48,892 bases of DNA from an uncultured Collinsella sp. (GTDB lineage: Bacteria; Actinomycetota; Coriobacteriia; Coriobacteriales; Coriobacteriaceae), in contig CAAETU010000054.1 in assembly GCA_900759045.1 (NCBI GenBank), positions 1 through 48,892 on the forward strand. The letters are read 5' to 3'. How positions within the stretch are numbered: position 1 is the stretch's first letter; each line of letters starts with the position of its first letter. Positions 24,052-33,407 of the stretch are shown here, one piece after another. Made by a program: the position numbers and the translations under genes. The notes under the pieces were generated by a model. It was not told where the DNA came from and did no database searches. It saw only the letters and a list, made by a program, of their open reading frames with translations.

Positions 24052-25185
24052 CTATTTCCAAACGCGCTCGGCAATGCGCTTGACCAGCGCGATCTTTGCC
24101 CATTGCTCGTCCTCGGTCAGCTTGTTGCCAATCTCGCAGCTGGCAAAGCCGCACTGGGGCGACAGATACAGGTTCTCGAGCGGAACATACTTTGCGGCCT
24201 CGTGAATACGCTCGACGATGGCATCCTCGTCCTCAAGCTCAGCAGCCTTGGTGGTCACCAGGCCCAGCACGACCTTCTTGCCAGGGGCAACGTACTTGAG
24301 CGGCTCAAAGCCACCGGCACGCGGCGTATCGAACTCCAGGTAAAATGCGTCGACATCCTCGTTTGCGAACAGGTATGGCGCGATGGGGTCATAGCCGCCC
24401 TCGAAGGCATAGGTAGAGTGGTAGTTACCACGGCACACGTGCGTGTTAATGACCAGGTCGTCGGGCTTGCCCTCGATGGCGGCGTTGTTGAGCGCCACGC
24501 CCAGCTCACTCACCTTTTGCAGATCAACCGGGCTCATGCCGGTCTTGGACACAAAGTCGGTATCGCAGTAGATGCCCCAGGTGCAGTCATCAAACTGGAT
24601 GTTACGGCAGCCTGCAGCGTACAGGTCGGCAATCACGGTGCGGTATGCTGCGGCAATGGCATCGGCGAGCTCTTCGTCGGTCTTATAAACGGCACGCAGG
24701 CTCTCCTGCTGGCCATCACAGCGGTCGAGTGTGACTTCGGAGAACGTCTGGATCGGCGCCGGGATGGTTTGCCGTGCGACCTGGCCCTCGCCCTCAAGCG
24801 CCTTGACAAATTTGAAGTGCTCGACGAAGGGGTGGTTCTCGCCGCTGATGGGGCCGGTCACCACGGCGGTATCGGCCGTGGTCTCCTCGTCGTGGAACAT
24901 ATAGCCCGTACGCGAGGTACGGCGTTCAATGCCGTTGAGCCCCCACATAAAGTCGAGGTGCCAGTAACTGCGGCGGAACTCGCCATCGGTAATCACCTGC
25001 AGGCCAGCGGCCTTTTGCTTGTCCACCAAATCGCGAATGGCGTCGTCCTCGACGGCCTTAAGCCCCTCGGCGTCAAGCGTGCCTGCCGCATAGGCAGCGC
25101 GGGCATCCTTTACGGCCTGCGGACGAAGAAAGCTGCCGACGATATCGGCGCGAAACGGCGCATTCGGTTGAATCAAAGTGCTCAT
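24052..25185 (-). CDS. MetE C-terminal-like (YxjG/YxjH-type) methyltransferase
   Basis: A 377-residue protein corresponding to the catalytic C-terminal half of cobalamin-independent methionine synthase. YxjG-type proteins are thought to transfer methyl groups to homocysteine and are tied to methionine supply. The zinc ligands of MetE can be matched: NTHVCRGN (His, Cys), Glu in FYLEFD, and the Cys of SPQCGFAS. The N-terminal DIVGSFLRP and DGEFRRSYWHLDF are typical. ATG 25185 follows GGGAG by 7 nt; the ATG at 25203 lacks a site. The LysR gene directly upstream in the same direction is the likely regulator. Confidence 0.88.
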   Translation of the reverse strand: MSTLIQPNAPFRADIVGSFLRPQAVKDARAAYAAGTLDAEGLKAVEDDAIRDLVDKQKAAGLQVITDGEFRRSYWHLDFMWGLNGIERRTSRTGYMFHDEETTADTAVVTGPISGENHPFVEHFKFVKALEGEGQVARQTIPAPIQTFSEVTLDRCDGQQESLRAVYKTDEELADAIAAAYRTVIADLYAAGCRNIQFDDCTWGIYCDTDFVSKTGMSPVDLQKVSELGVALNNAAIEGKPDDLVINTHVCRGNYHSTYAFEGGYDPIAPYLFANEDVDAFYLEFDTPRAGGFEPLKYVAPGKKVVLGLVTTKAAELEDEDAIVERIHEAAKYVPLENLYLSPQCGFASCEIGNKLTEDEQWAKIALVKRIAERVWK

Positions 25186-25271
25186 AGATATCTCCCTTTG
25201 CATTGGTTGCTTTACCGAGACAGAGTATGAGCGCTCATGTGGCCATCGTAAAATATATGTTTATAACAGTT

Positions 25272-25294
25272 TGATATAGATGTTTCCTATATCA
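25272..25294. promoter_or_regulatory. TGATATAG-N7-CTATATCA operator candidate
   Basis: A perfect 8-bp inverted repeat in an AT-rich stretch 87-109 nt upstream of the MetE-like gene, fitting a LysR-type site. A second ATATATGTTT block lies at about 25252. Probably bound by the LysR product of 25341-26237. Confidence 0.5.
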
Positions 25295-25340
25295 GTCTGG
25301 ACTGCCATAAAGAGACTTGAACCGTGCGGAGCACAGCACC

Positions 25341-26237
25341 CTAGATATGCTGACGAATCGCGTCGATATAGGCTTGGCCGTAGCGCGTGAGCGTCGTGTT
25401 CTTGCGCGTAATGATGCCGATCTCCATGTACTCGTCCACATCGAGCGGAATCGAGATAATACCGGGGCCGTTAAGTTCATGGCTGATCACGCCCGAACAC
25501 ACCGTATAGCCGTTAAGGCCCATAGCCAGGTTGAACAGCGTCGCACGGTCGCGCACGCGGATATTCTTGCGGCGCTCAAACGTCGAGGTCAGTTCCTCGG
25601 AATAGTAGAACGAGTTATAGCTGCCCTGCTCATAGGACAGGAACGGGTAGTCTTCTAAGTCCTCGAGCGTCACGCTGGCACGGTCCGCCAGTGGATGGTC
25701 GGCGCATACAAAGACATGCGGCGCGGCGCAGAAGAGTCCTTCGAACACGAGCTCGTTGGCCGCCAGCATGCGCTCGATGACCTCGCGGTTATGCTCGGAT
25801 AAGTACAGGATACCCAGTTCGCTTTTCAAATGCGCGACATCCTCGATAATCTCGTGGGTCTGCTCCTCGCGCAGGGTAAAGTCGTAACGCGCGGCATCGA
25901 ACTCGCGGATCACATCGACAAACGCATTGACGGCAAAGGAATAATGCTGGCAGCTCACACTAAAGTGCGGCACCTGCTCGGACGCGCCTTTGTACTTGCC
26001 TTCGAGCAGATCGGCCTGGTCGAGCACCTGGCGCGCGTAGCCCAAGAAGGTCTCGCCCTCCTCGGACACAATGACACCCTTGTTGGTGCGCTCAAAGATG
26101 TGCACACCCATCTCGTTTTCGAGATCGCGAATCGACGCGGTAATCGAAGGCTGCGACACAAAGAGCCGGCGCGAGGCCTCGGTGATGCTGCCGCATTCGG
26201 CAACTTTGACGACATATCTGAGCTGCTGGAGCTTCAT
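25341..26237 (-). CDS. LysR-family regulator (putative control of MetE-like gene)
   Basis: A 298-residue LysR protein with an N-terminal winged helix (KVAECGSITEASRRLFVSQPSITASIRDLENEMG) and an effector domain from about 90 to 298. ATG 26237 follows GGGAGAAGG. It starts 10 nt after the HAD phosphatase gene ends, so the two are co-transcribed. The next gene downstream is the MetE-like methyltransferase, separated by 155 nt that include a palindromic candidate operator. The role in methionine or sulfur control is inferred from position. Confidence 0.88.
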   Translation of the reverse strand: MKLQQLRYVVKVAECGSITEASRRLFVSQPSITASIRDLENEMGVHIFERTNKGVIVSEEGETFLGYARQVLDQADLLEGKYKGASEQVPHFSVSCQHYSFAVNAFVDVIREFDAARYDFTLREEQTHEIIEDVAHLKSELGILYLSEHNREVIERMLAANELVFEGLFCAAPHVFVCADHPLADRASVTLEDLEDYPFLSYEQGSYNSFYYSEELTSTFERRKNIRVRDRATLFNLAMGLNGYTVCSGVISHELNGPGIISIPLDVDEYMEIGIITRKNTTLTRYGQAYIDAIRQHI

Positions 26238-26247
26238 AGCCTTCTCC

Positions 26248-27156
26248 CTAGACGTTCATGATGCCAAGACCCGCCGCGTCCATCTGACGCATAAACGGCG
26301 GCATCTCCCCCGTCGCGGCGCAGGCGGCAATCTGGTGCAGAGCCCCGGCAACCGCATCGTCTGCCGCAGCGCCGATATGCCAGCGCGCGGCAGCCGTGAC
26401 GGCCTCGTTGGCATTGGCGACTGCAACGGAGTTGGGAACGGCATCGATCATGGGCAGGTCGTTATCGGAATCGCCAAATACGGCCACCTCGTCGGGCGTC
26501 AGGCCCAAAGCGCGCGCCAGCTCCAGCGCAGCGCAGCCCTTGTCCCAACCGGCCGGAAGGATGTCAAACAGGCGCACGCGGTTGTTGGGAAACACAAGCG
26601 AGAGCTCCGGCACCTCGGCGGCAATGCGCTCGCGCAACTCAGCGAGCTCTTCGCGCGAGCGGGCACTCCAGATATTCGCCTTAAACACCGGCGCGTCATC
26701 GACGACGGGACGGCACGGGGCCTCTTCGCCCTTGAGCCACGCGTTGCCGCCCGACTCCATGGCGCGGCGCACGCGCTCGGGGTCGCTCGTCACGCAATAG
26801 GAATCGTTACCCCAAAAGTCATCGCCCAGGCTGTAGACCTTCAGATACGTATCGTCGGTCTCTTGCTCGAGGTAGTCAGCCAAGCGCATAAGTGCGGCGT
26901 TATCGGTCGCATGCGAGGCTACGGCCTCGCCGTCCACAAACATGACCTGGCCGTTGCAGAACGCACCGGTCGAAAAGCACTCGAAACGATTTTTGAACAT
27001 CCAGCCCATCGCGGACGGTTGGCGACCCGAAACCGGGCCAAAGTGCAGACCAGCCGCCTGCATGGCATGAATGCCCTCGATGGCGTAGTCACTGGCGCCG
27101 TCATGTCCAGCCGGAATCAGCGTATCGTCCATATCGGTCAGCACAAGTTTGATCAT
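26248..27156 (-). CDS. HAD-superfamily phosphatase, Cof/class IIB type
   Basis: A 302-residue phosphatase-like protein. Motif I is LTDMDDTLIP with Asp8 and Asp10, motif II is in PVSGRQP, and motif IV is FGDSDNDLPM. The cap inserted between them is of the IIB type. Such enzymes dephosphorylate sugar phosphates, FMN or PLP, but the substrate cannot be named here. ATG 27156 follows a GGGGGA stretch. It is divergent from the thiamine operon and is the first gene of a two-gene unit with the LysR regulator. Confidence 0.88.
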   Translation of the reverse strand: MIKLVLTDMDDTLIPAGHDGASDYAIEGIHAMQAAGLHFGPVSGRQPSAMGWMFKNRFECFSTGAFCNGQVMFVDGEAVASHATDNAALMRLADYLEQETDDTYLKVYSLGDDFWGNDSYCVTSDPERVRRAMESGGNAWLKGEEAPCRPVVDDAPVFKANIWSARSREELAELRERIAAEVPELSLVFPNNRVRLFDILPAGWDKGCAALELARALGLTPDEVAVFGDSDNDLPMIDAVPNSVAVANANEAVTAAARWHIGAAADDAVAGALHQIAACAATGEMPPFMRQMDAAGLGIMNV

Positions 27157-27225
27157 AGAGTCCCCCAGTCATTTTCACCGTGACCATTGTAACGGTGCGC
27201 TAGTATAGGGAACAACAGATTCGAT

Positions 27226-27314
27226 GCGGGAGTGCCGGCGGTGCAGACCACAAGGCTGAGAGGGCATGGGGCCCAATCCTTTGAACCTGTCAGTTAATGC
27301 TGGCGTAGGGAGCA
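27226..27314 (+). ncRNA. TPP riboswitch (THI element)
   Basis: The leader holds the conserved THI-box parts in order: GGGAGTGCC (about 27228), the CTGAGAGGGC segment (27268 region), CCTTTGAACCTGTCAG and the final GCGTAGGGA (27303-27312). It binds thiamine pyrophosphate and controls the operon behind it. The terminator at 27328-27357 is the likely switch element. Confidence 0.93.
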
Positions 27315-27327
27315 TGCCGCCTTTACA

Positions 27328-27357
27328 GGGGCGCTGTCTATGCACAGCGCCCCTTTT
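27328..27357 (+). terminator. Riboswitch terminator
   Basis: GGGGCGCTG (27328-27336) pairs with CAGCGCCCC (27345-27353) and is followed by TTTT. It stands between the TPP aptamer and the thiM start, so ligand binding probably favours premature termination. Confidence 0.88.
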
Positions 27358-27379
27358 CTATGCCAAGGAGGCATGTGCA

Positions 27380-28219
27380 GTGATTGATTCGGAACAGCTT
27401 AAGCAGCATATGGTCAAGGCCGTGGAGGAGATTCGCGCCACCAATCCGATGGCCGGCTCCATCACCAACACGGTGACGATCGACTTTGTCGCCAATGCGC
27501 AGCTCGCCGTGGGCGGTTCGGCCGCCATGGTCTATCTGCCCGACGAGGGCGAGGCGCTCGTTGCCGGCGGCGGCGCCATCTATCTCAACATGGGCACGCT
27601 CTTCCCCATCTACGAGCAGACGATTCCCCGCGCGGCCAAGGCGGCACACGACGCCGGCAAGCCCTGGGTGCTCGATCCGGTGGGCCTGGGCATCGGTAGC
27701 CTGCGTACCCAGTTGGTAAACGAGCTCAAGCAGTACAAGCCCGCCATCGTGCGCGGCAACGCCTCCGAGATCATCGCGCTCGCCGGCCTGTGGGGTCTTG
27801 AGGGCGAGGCGGCCGATCTGAGCCGCGTACGCGGCGTCGATACCACCGACACGGTCGACGCCGCCCGCGATGCCGCCGTGGCGCTCGCCCGCTACACCGG
27901 CGGCGCCGTGGTCGTCTCGGGCGAAGTCGACCTGATTACCGACGGCACGACCGTGGCCAAGTCCCACGGCGGCAGCCCGCTCATGTCCAAGATCACCGGC
28001 TGCGGCTGCTCGCAGGGCGGCGTGCTGGCCGTGTACGCCTGCGCCGCCGACCCGTTTACGGCAGCCGTCTGCGGCACCGCCGTCTACAACGTTGCCGGCA
28101 CGCGTGCCGCCGCCGTCGCCGATGCCCCGGCAAGCTTTAAGGTCGCCTTTATCGACGAGCTCTACCGCGCGACCGCCCAGGACATCGCCGATAACCAACT
28201 CGAGCTCGAGGAGGCATAA
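27380..28219 (+). CDS. thiM: Hydroxyethylthiazole kinase ThiM
   Basis: A 279-residue kinase that phosphorylates 4-methyl-5-(2-hydroxyethyl)thiazole in thiamine salvage. Characteristic segments are GSITNTVTIDFVANAQLAVGGSAAMV, KPWVLDPVGLG, VRGNASEIIALAG and KITGCGCSQGG, with the catalytic Cys. GTG 27380 is chosen, as AAGGAGG lies 8 nt before it; an in-frame start farther up (27266) would lie inside the riboswitch. It is the first gene of the thiamine operon and is slightly longer than the common 262-272 residues. Confidence 0.95.
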   Translation: MIDSEQLKQHMVKAVEEIRATNPMAGSITNTVTIDFVANAQLAVGGSAAMVYLPDEGEALVAGGGAIYLNMGTLFPIYEQTIPRAAKAAHDAGKPWVLDPVGLGIGSLRTQLVNELKQYKPAIVRGNASEIIALAGLWGLEGEAADLSRVRGVDTTDTVDAARDAAVALARYTGGAVVVSGEVDLITDGTTVAKSHGGSPLMSKITGCGCSQGGVLAVYACAADPFTAAVCGTAVYNVAGTRAAAVADAPASFKVAFIDELYRATAQDIADNQLELEEA

Positions 28220-28222
28220 GCC

Positions 28223-28564
28223 ATGTCCGAGCCCGCAACCAATGCCGGCATGAACACACTCGTCGCCGTGGCCATCGCCCCGTGCGGCACCGGCGATGAA
28301 CTGTCCGCCGAGGTCGCCGAGGTCGTGCGCGTCATTCGCGAGAGCGGCCTTCCCAACCGCACCACCTCGATGTTCACCGAGATCGAGGGTGACTGGGACG
28401 AGGTCATGCAGGTCGTGCGCGACGCAACCTTTGTGTTGGCGAGCAAGGGCATCCGCACCGAAGTCGTGCTCAAAGCCGATATTCGACCCGGATTTACCGA
28501 CACCATGACCGGCAAGCTCGAGCGCATGGAAGCACAGATCAAAAAGCAGGAGGAAGCACGATGA
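28223..28564 (+). CDS. Thiamine-binding protein of the MTH1187/DUF77 family
   Basis: A 113-residue small ferredoxin-like-fold protein. The pattern VAVAIAPCGTGDELSAEVAEVVRVIRESGL, then a strand with TEIEGDWDEVMQVV and RTEVVLKADIRPG, matches MTH1187/YkoF-related thiamine-binding proteins (DUF77). Its place between thiM and thiE under a TPP riboswitch supports a role in binding thiamine or its hydroxymethylpyrimidine part. ATG 28223 comes 3 nt after the thiM stop, and its stop overlaps the thiE start by 4 nt (ATGA). Confidence 0.85.
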   Translation: MSEPATNAGMNTLVAVAIAPCGTGDELSAEVAEVVRVIRESGLPNRTTSMFTEIEGDWDEVMQVVRDATFVLASKGIRTEVVLKADIRPGFTDTMTGKLERMEAQIKKQEEAR

Positions 28565-29256
28565 GCATCCGCGACAACCTTGATATCTCGGCCTATCTGG
28601 TACTCGGCCCCGAAAACACGCTCGGGCGTCCCGTGGGCGATGTGGTGGCCCAGGCGCTCGACGCAGGCTTTACCTGCATCCAGGTGCGCTCCAAGGTGGC
28701 AAGTGCCCGCGAGATCATCGCGCTGACGGGCGACGCCGCGCAGGCAATCGCACAGGCCGGCAAGACCGGTCAGGTCGCCCTGCTGATCGACGACCGCCTG
28801 GACTGCGTACTCGCCGCGCGCGAGCAGGGCATCGCTGTCGACGGCGTGCACGTTGGCCAGAGCGATATTCCCGTCGAGGTCTGCCGCAAACTTTTGGGCC
28901 CCGATGCCATTGTGGGCCTTTCGGCCCGTTGCGAGGAGATGCTCGAGTACGTCAAGACCGCCGACATGAGCCTGGTCGACTACCTGGGCATCGGCCCGCT
29001 CCACGAGACCGAGACCAAGCGCGACTGCGGACGCGCGGCCGACGGCTCTATCATCACCAAGAGCTTTGAGGACTTGGCCGCACTCCACGCGGCAAGCCCC
29101 GTGCCCATCGTGGTGGGCGGCGGCGTCAAGACGGCCGACCTGCCACAGCTCAAGGCCACCGGCGTCGATGGCTTCTTTGTGGTGAGCGCCGTCTGCAGTG
29201 CCGACGACCCCTACGCCGCCGCCAAGGAGCTCGTCGATACCTGGCAGCAGGCATAG
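28561..29256 (+). CDS. thiE: Thiamine phosphate synthase ThiE
   Basis: A 231-residue TIM-barrel synthase that joins hydroxymethylpyrimidine pyrophosphate and hydroxyethylthiazole phosphate to thiamine phosphate. Diagnostic segments are LLIDDRLDCVLA, DGVHVGQSDIP, LGIGPLHETETKRD and a terminal phosphate-binding VVGGGV. The usual QLR-K motif appears as QVRSK. It overlaps the preceding gene by 4 nt, which indicates translational coupling. With ThiM it covers the thiazole branch of salvage, and HMP phosphorylation must be encoded elsewhere. Confidence 0.95.
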   Translation: MSIRDNLDISAYLVLGPENTLGRPVGDVVAQALDAGFTCIQVRSKVASAREIIALTGDAAQAIAQAGKTGQVALLIDDRLDCVLAAREQGIAVDGVHVGQSDIPVEVCRKLLGPDAIVGLSARCEEMLEYVKTADMSLVDYLGIGPLHETETKRDCGRAADGSIITKSFEDLAALHAASPVPIVVGGGVKTADLPQLKATGVDGFFVVSAVCSADDPYAAAKELVDTWQQA

Positions 29257-29303
29257 GCTCAAGCCGAGCAGCCGATTCGCAGCCTCATATCTTCAGCGAT
29301 GGA

Positions 29304-29343
29304 AAGCGCATCCCAGTTTGGACCTCCATTCCGAGATGCGCTT
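29304..29343. terminator. 9-bp hairpin between thiE and the patatin gene
   Basis: AAGCGCATC (29304-29312) pairs with GATGCGCTT (29335-29343) over a 22-nt loop. It lies between convergent genes, with no clear T-tract. A weak terminator candidate. Confidence 0.4.
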
Positions 29344-29368
29344 CCCGCCGAGTTGGCGGCAGCAGCCT

Positions 29369-30238
29369 CTACCCTGCCAGATATGTCTCCAGTGCCGGCA
29401 AGGTTGCCTCCGCATCGCGGCGGCTGATCTGATAGATGCGTTCGAGTTCATCGGGCTCGCGGCACAGCGACGGCACTTTCACCGATTCGCTCGGCCGCAC
29501 CACAAAGATTTCGCCGGCAGCCTCACGACGTGCCAAGTCATCGAGCGTGGCATTGTAGACCTCATGCCGATGCTCAAGCGCTGCGACAAACTCCGGATAG
29601 TGACGGAACGCGCGACGCAGCATGGGCATCACGCTGTTGGGCTGCTTCACAAAGCCCGCCGGCTGCGTGAGCACCACGATATTGCGGTCATACCCCTGCG
29701 CAAACAGCCATGCACTGGGAATAGAATCAGCCACGCCGCCATCCAGGTACTTGCGGCCCTCAATGGCGACAGGACGCGTCGCCACGGGAATTGCCGACGA
29801 CGCCCGGATCCACTCGATATCGCGCTCGTCGCCATAGGGCAGGTCATGGTAGACGGCCTTGCCCGTCTCGATATCGGTACACACGCACGTAAATCGCATG
29901 GGGCAGGCGCGATACGCCTCCAAGTCGATGGGATCGCGCTCGATAGGCACCTCGTGATAGGCAAAATCGGCATTGAACATATCGCCAGTTCGCAGCCAGC
30001 TTACTACACCTGCATAGCGTTTATCGGCGCAATAGGCCTTGTTATAGCGAATGGCGCGGCCGATCTGACGCGATTTAAAGTTGTAGCCAAACGCCGCGCC
30101 CGCCGAGACACCCACCATATGGTCGCAGGTCAAACCGTGCTCCATCCAAACGTCGAGCACGCCCGCCGTATACATACCGCGGTAGCCGCCTCCCTCGAGT
30201 GCCAGCCCCACCGTGCGCGTCATAGTTGGCTGTGCCAT
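29369..30238 (-). CDS. Patatin-like phospholipase
   Basis: A 289-residue patatin-family serine hydrolase. It has the oxyanion loop LEGGGYRG (15-21), the nucleophile in GVSAGA (Ser45) and the DGG motif with Asp166 (YLDGGVADS), which makes the Ser-Asp dyad complete. These enzymes release fatty acids from lipids. No signal peptide is seen, so it is probably cytoplasmic or membrane-associated. ATG 30238 is preceded by GGAGATGG; ATG at codon 6 is an alternative. Single gene. Confidence 0.88.
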   Translation of the reverse strand: MAQPTMTRTVGLALEGGGYRGMYTAGVLDVWMEHGLTCDHMVGVSAGAAFGYNFKSRQIGRAIRYNKAYCADKRYAGVVSWLRTGDMFNADFAYHEVPIERDPIDLEAYRACPMRFTCVCTDIETGKAVYHDLPYGDERDIEWIRASSAIPVATRPVAIEGRKYLDGGVADSIPSAWLFAQGYDRNIVVLTQPAGFVKQPNSVMPMLRRAFRHYPEFVAALEHRHEVYNATLDDLARREAAGEIFVVRPSESVKVPSLCREPDELERIYQISRRDAEATLPALETYLAG

Positions 30239-30562
30239 GCGACCATCTCCGTCCCCGCAAATTTAAACGGAACAAGTATACCCATCAACATATACCGCCC
30301 CAGTCGCATTTTTATCGAACATCGCATCATCGCGCTGCCGTTTGTCGAATAATAGCCACCCACAGCATGTGTACCCCTATAGTATTTTGCACTGTTGTTT
30401 ATACTACTCAGCAGTTATCAACAGCGAACATTAGCCGGCAAAGTAACCCAACAACGCAGCAAGGCGGGGGCCTGGATACACGCAAAACGCTGAGCAACGA
30501 TGCGTGTACACAACGAGCTCGCCCGACGCAATCCGCTCCGACTTCAGAAAGCCGCTTAGAAC

Positions 30563-33280
30563 ATGGATACTGTCAGCAATTACACCGAAACGCTCGAAAA
30601 GACCGTCCGTGACCTTCTCGAGCGTCAGGAGGATCTGATCAGGACCGCCTTTACCGACCAGCTTACCGGGCTTGGCAACCGTGGCGGCTTTGCCCGTTCC
30701 CTCGAGGAGCTCTGGGAGCAGGACACCCCCGTTACCATGGCGTTCATCGACATCGACAATCTCAAGCACTGCAACGACGTCTTTGGGCATGACGAGGGCA
30801 ACCGCTATATCTTGCAGGTAAGCCTCTATCTCAAACTGTATATGAAAGTGGACGAGGCGGCGTTTCGCATAGGCGGCGACGAGTTTGCCATCCTATCTAC
30901 GATTGCGACCGAGGACGACCTCGCCGAGCGTCTGGAACACTGCCGAACGATCCTGCTCAAAAACAACGATTCCGAGATGCCCCACTCGTTTAGCTACGGA
31001 GTGGCACACGCCGACCCCGCCCTGGGCGAAGCCTCCAATCGCATGACACTCGATGCCGACCATCGCATGTACGACTACAAGCTACGTCATGCCATGCACC
31101 TCGATCGGCGCAATATCACGCAAGTCCACGCCGACGACTTCGAAATAAGCGATCGCATTTTTGACGCCTTTTCGATGCTCAACGAGGGCCGTTATTTCTT
31201 TATCGAGAACTTGGACAAGGACCGCACCCTTTGGTCGCAAGGTGCCTTGCGCGATCTCGGTCTTCCTTCGGAGCACATAGACAGCTGCCGCGATTTCTGG
31301 AAGACGCGCGTCCATCCCGATGACCTCGAGGCCTACGCCAACGACATCAACCAGATCTTTAACGGCTCCAAACACCGCCGCGTCATGCAGTACCGCATGC
31401 GCAATGCCGCGGGTGACTACGTTCTCTGCCGTGCTCGCGGGTTTCGCATCGACGGCGACGGAAATGCCCCCTCGCTCTATGTCGGCGAACTTGTCAACCA
31501 CTCACTCGCCGAAACCGTCGACGCCGCTACGGGCCTCGGAACGCAGCGTATGCTGATCAACGCTATCGATGCCTGCCGCCGCGATCGTTGCGAGACGGGG
31601 CTTATAGCGGTGCGCGTTCGTGGCACGACAAAGCTCAACGAGCTCTACGGGGCCGAGGCTGTCGACAACATGCTTGCCGAATACGCAGGCCGTATGCTGT
31701 CGATCACCCGCGGCAGGAGCCGGGTCTACCGTTCACGAAGCGTCCAGTTCGTCGTGCTCAGCAACGATTTGGACCACGAGGCATTCGAGCAACTGACCCG
31801 CCACCTTAAAGAGGCCGTTTTCGCTCCTGTTCAAATCGCAGGCGACGCCATTACTCCCGTCTGTCTTGTCGTACCGGCCTTTTACGAGCACTTAACCCAT
31901 CAAGCGACCGCCGTTTTAGGCGAACTCGACCGTCGCCTTCGCACGGCTGGCGGGCTTGTTCCCAACGACAGCCTCCCCATACCCGAGGCGGAGCGCAAAA
32001 GCGCCATCGCCGAACGTATCGACTCGCTCACGGGACTCTATCGACCCAGCGAGTTTATGCGGCGCGCCAACGCATTTCTCGAGGCAAGGCGCGACGGCAC
32101 CTGGTGCATCGCCACGGTCGACATGGGCCACATGCGCCTGTTTAATGAATGGCACGGCCAGGCCGAGGGCGACCGCGTACTCGCCGATGTGGGCACGGTC
32201 CTCAAGGACATCGAGAATGCCGATATGGGCGTCGCAGGGTACTGGGGCCAAGATGACTTTTGCGCACTCATCCCCTTTAAGCGCATCACCGTCCATCAAA
32301 TCTACAACCGCGTTCGCGAGGTCGTAGCCAGGCATGATGACGGCGTAGGTTTTTGGCCGTCCATGGGCATTTACCCCATCGACTCCAATGAGGAGATCAC
32401 CATCGATGCGCAGGCAAAGGCCATGTTTACCAATCGACGCGCCAAAAACGACTTCAAGGAGCGCATTGCCATTTTCCGCCCCGAAGAATATGAACACGAG
32501 ATTGCGTTCCACCGCACGCTGACCGAGTTCCAGTACGCGCTCTCAAACGGCCGCATCACGTACTACCTGCAGCCCCAGGTCGATATGGAAACCGGCGAGA
32601 TCATTGGCGCCGAGGCACTCACCCGCTGGATTGACAAGGACGGCTCTCTCATTTCACCCGCAACGTTTATCCCCGCACTCGAGGAAAGCGGCTTTGTGGT
32701 GACGCTCGACAAGTACATTTGGCAGGGTGTCGCCTCGTGGCTGCGCGTGCGTCTCGATCGCGGCCTTCGTGTGGTTCCGGTCTCGCTTAATGTGTCGCGC
32801 GTGGATATCCTTGCCTGCGACGTTGCCGAGCATATGGGGGCGCTTGCCGCCCAATACAACCTACCGCCCGAGCTCATGCGTATCGAGATCACCGAGACGG
32901 CTTATACGGGAGAGTCCGAAGCCGTGGACAAACTGACAGCCGACTTGCACACCCGCGGCTTCTCGACCTATATGGACGATTTTGGCACCGGTCAGTCCAC
33001 GCTCGCGATGCTCAAGAACGTCAACGTCGACGTCATCAAGCTCGACCGCACCTTTGTGCCCACCGACCGCGATCAAGGCCGCAGCGCGCAGATCGTGTCA
33101 TCGATGCTCGAGATGGCGCAGTCGCTCCATCTGCCCATTGTAATCGAAGGCGTCGAGACAGATGAGCAGGCGAACATGCTACGCCACATGGGTGCCCGCT
33201 ACGCTCAGGGCTTCCTCTACTACCGCCCCATGCCGGCGAAGGATTTTGAGGCATTGCTCGATGGTGGCAATAACAACTGA
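30563..33280 (+). CDS. GGDEF-PAS-GGDEF-like-GGDEF-like-EAL cyclic-di-GMP protein
   Basis: A 905-residue cytoplasmic protein without membrane helices. In order: short coiled coil (1-30); GGDEF domain 1 with intact GGDEF at 104-108 (RIGGDEFAIL); a PAS-like sensor (about 205-320); a second GGDEF-fold domain (about 325-480) that has lost the motif; a third (about 480-630) in which the motif reads GQDDF; and an EAL domain (about 640-900). The EAL part keeps E684 (AEALTRW), LNVSR, EITET, DDFGTG, VIKLDRTF, VIEGVET and QGF, so it looks like an active phosphodiesterase. No RxxD inhibitory site is seen before GGDEF 1. It may make or break cyclic-di-GMP depending on the sensor. ATG 30563 lacks a strong site. 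A paralog of its first half follows. Confidence 0.9.
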   Translation: MDTVSNYTETLEKTVRDLLERQEDLIRTAFTDQLTGLGNRGGFARSLEELWEQDTPVTMAFIDIDNLKHCNDVFGHDEGNRYILQVSLYLKLYMKVDEAAFRIGGDEFAILSTIATEDDLAERLEHCRTILLKNNDSEMPHSFSYGVAHADPALGEASNRMTLDADHRMYDYKLRHAMHLDRRNITQVHADDFEISDRIFDAFSMLNEGRYFFIENLDKDRTLWSQGALRDLGLPSEHIDSCRDFWKTRVHPDDLEAYANDINQIFNGSKHRRVMQYRMRNAAGDYVLCRARGFRIDGDGNAPSLYVGELVNHSLAETVDAATGLGTQRMLINAIDACRRDRCETGLIAVRVRGTTKLNELYGAEAVDNMLAEYAGRMLSITRGRSRVYRSRSVQFVVLSNDLDHEAFEQLTRHLKEAVFAPVQIAGDAITPVCLVVPAFYEHLTHQATAVLGELDRRLRTAGGLVPNDSLPIPEAERKSAIAERIDSLTGLYRPSEFMRRANAFLEARRDGTWCIATVDMGHMRLFNEWHGQAEGDRVLADVGTVLKDIENADMGVAGYWGQDDFCALIPFKRITVHQIYNRVREVVARHDDGVGFWPSMGIYPIDSNEEITIDAQAKAMFTNRRAKNDFKERIAIFRPEEYEHEIAFHRTLTEFQYALSNGRITYYLQPQVDMETGEIIGAEALTRWIDKDGSLISPATFIPALEESGFVVTLDKYIWQGVASWLRVRLDRGLRVVPVSLNVSRVDILACDVAEHMGALAAQYNLPPELMRIEITETAYTGESEAVDKLTADLHTRGFSTYMDDFGTGQSTLAMLKNVNVDVIKLDRTFVPTDRDQGRSAQIVSSMLEMAQSLHLPIVIEGVETDEQANMLRHMGARYAQGFLYYRPMPAKDFEALLDGGNNN

Positions 33281-33342
33281 TACGCTCGCGCGCAAAACGC
33301 CACCGTCGAAGGGGGCATTTGTCTCCATTAGCTAACTTATTA

Positions 33343-33365
33343 CCCCAATTCAAACCGAATTGGGG
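33343..33365. promoter_or_regulatory. 9-bp hairpin in the leader of the second GGDEF gene
   Basis: CCCCAATTC (33343-33351) pairs with GAATTGGGG (33357-33365) around AAACC. It ends 42 nt before the start codon. It could terminate the upstream gene (no T-tract) or be an operator. Confidence 0.45.
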
Positions 33366-33407
33366 ATATGATACAAACCGTTGTTCCGCCCAAGGAGGTT
33401 ATCCATC

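Noticed and set aside
30437..30476. Partial likeness to a cyclic-di-GMP-I (GEMM) riboswitch upstream of the GGDEF/EAL gene
   Set aside because: Only fragments such as GGCAAAG and AACGCAGCAAGGC occur. The P2 helix and the tetraloop-receptor parts are missing. I see no other named element in 30239-30562.
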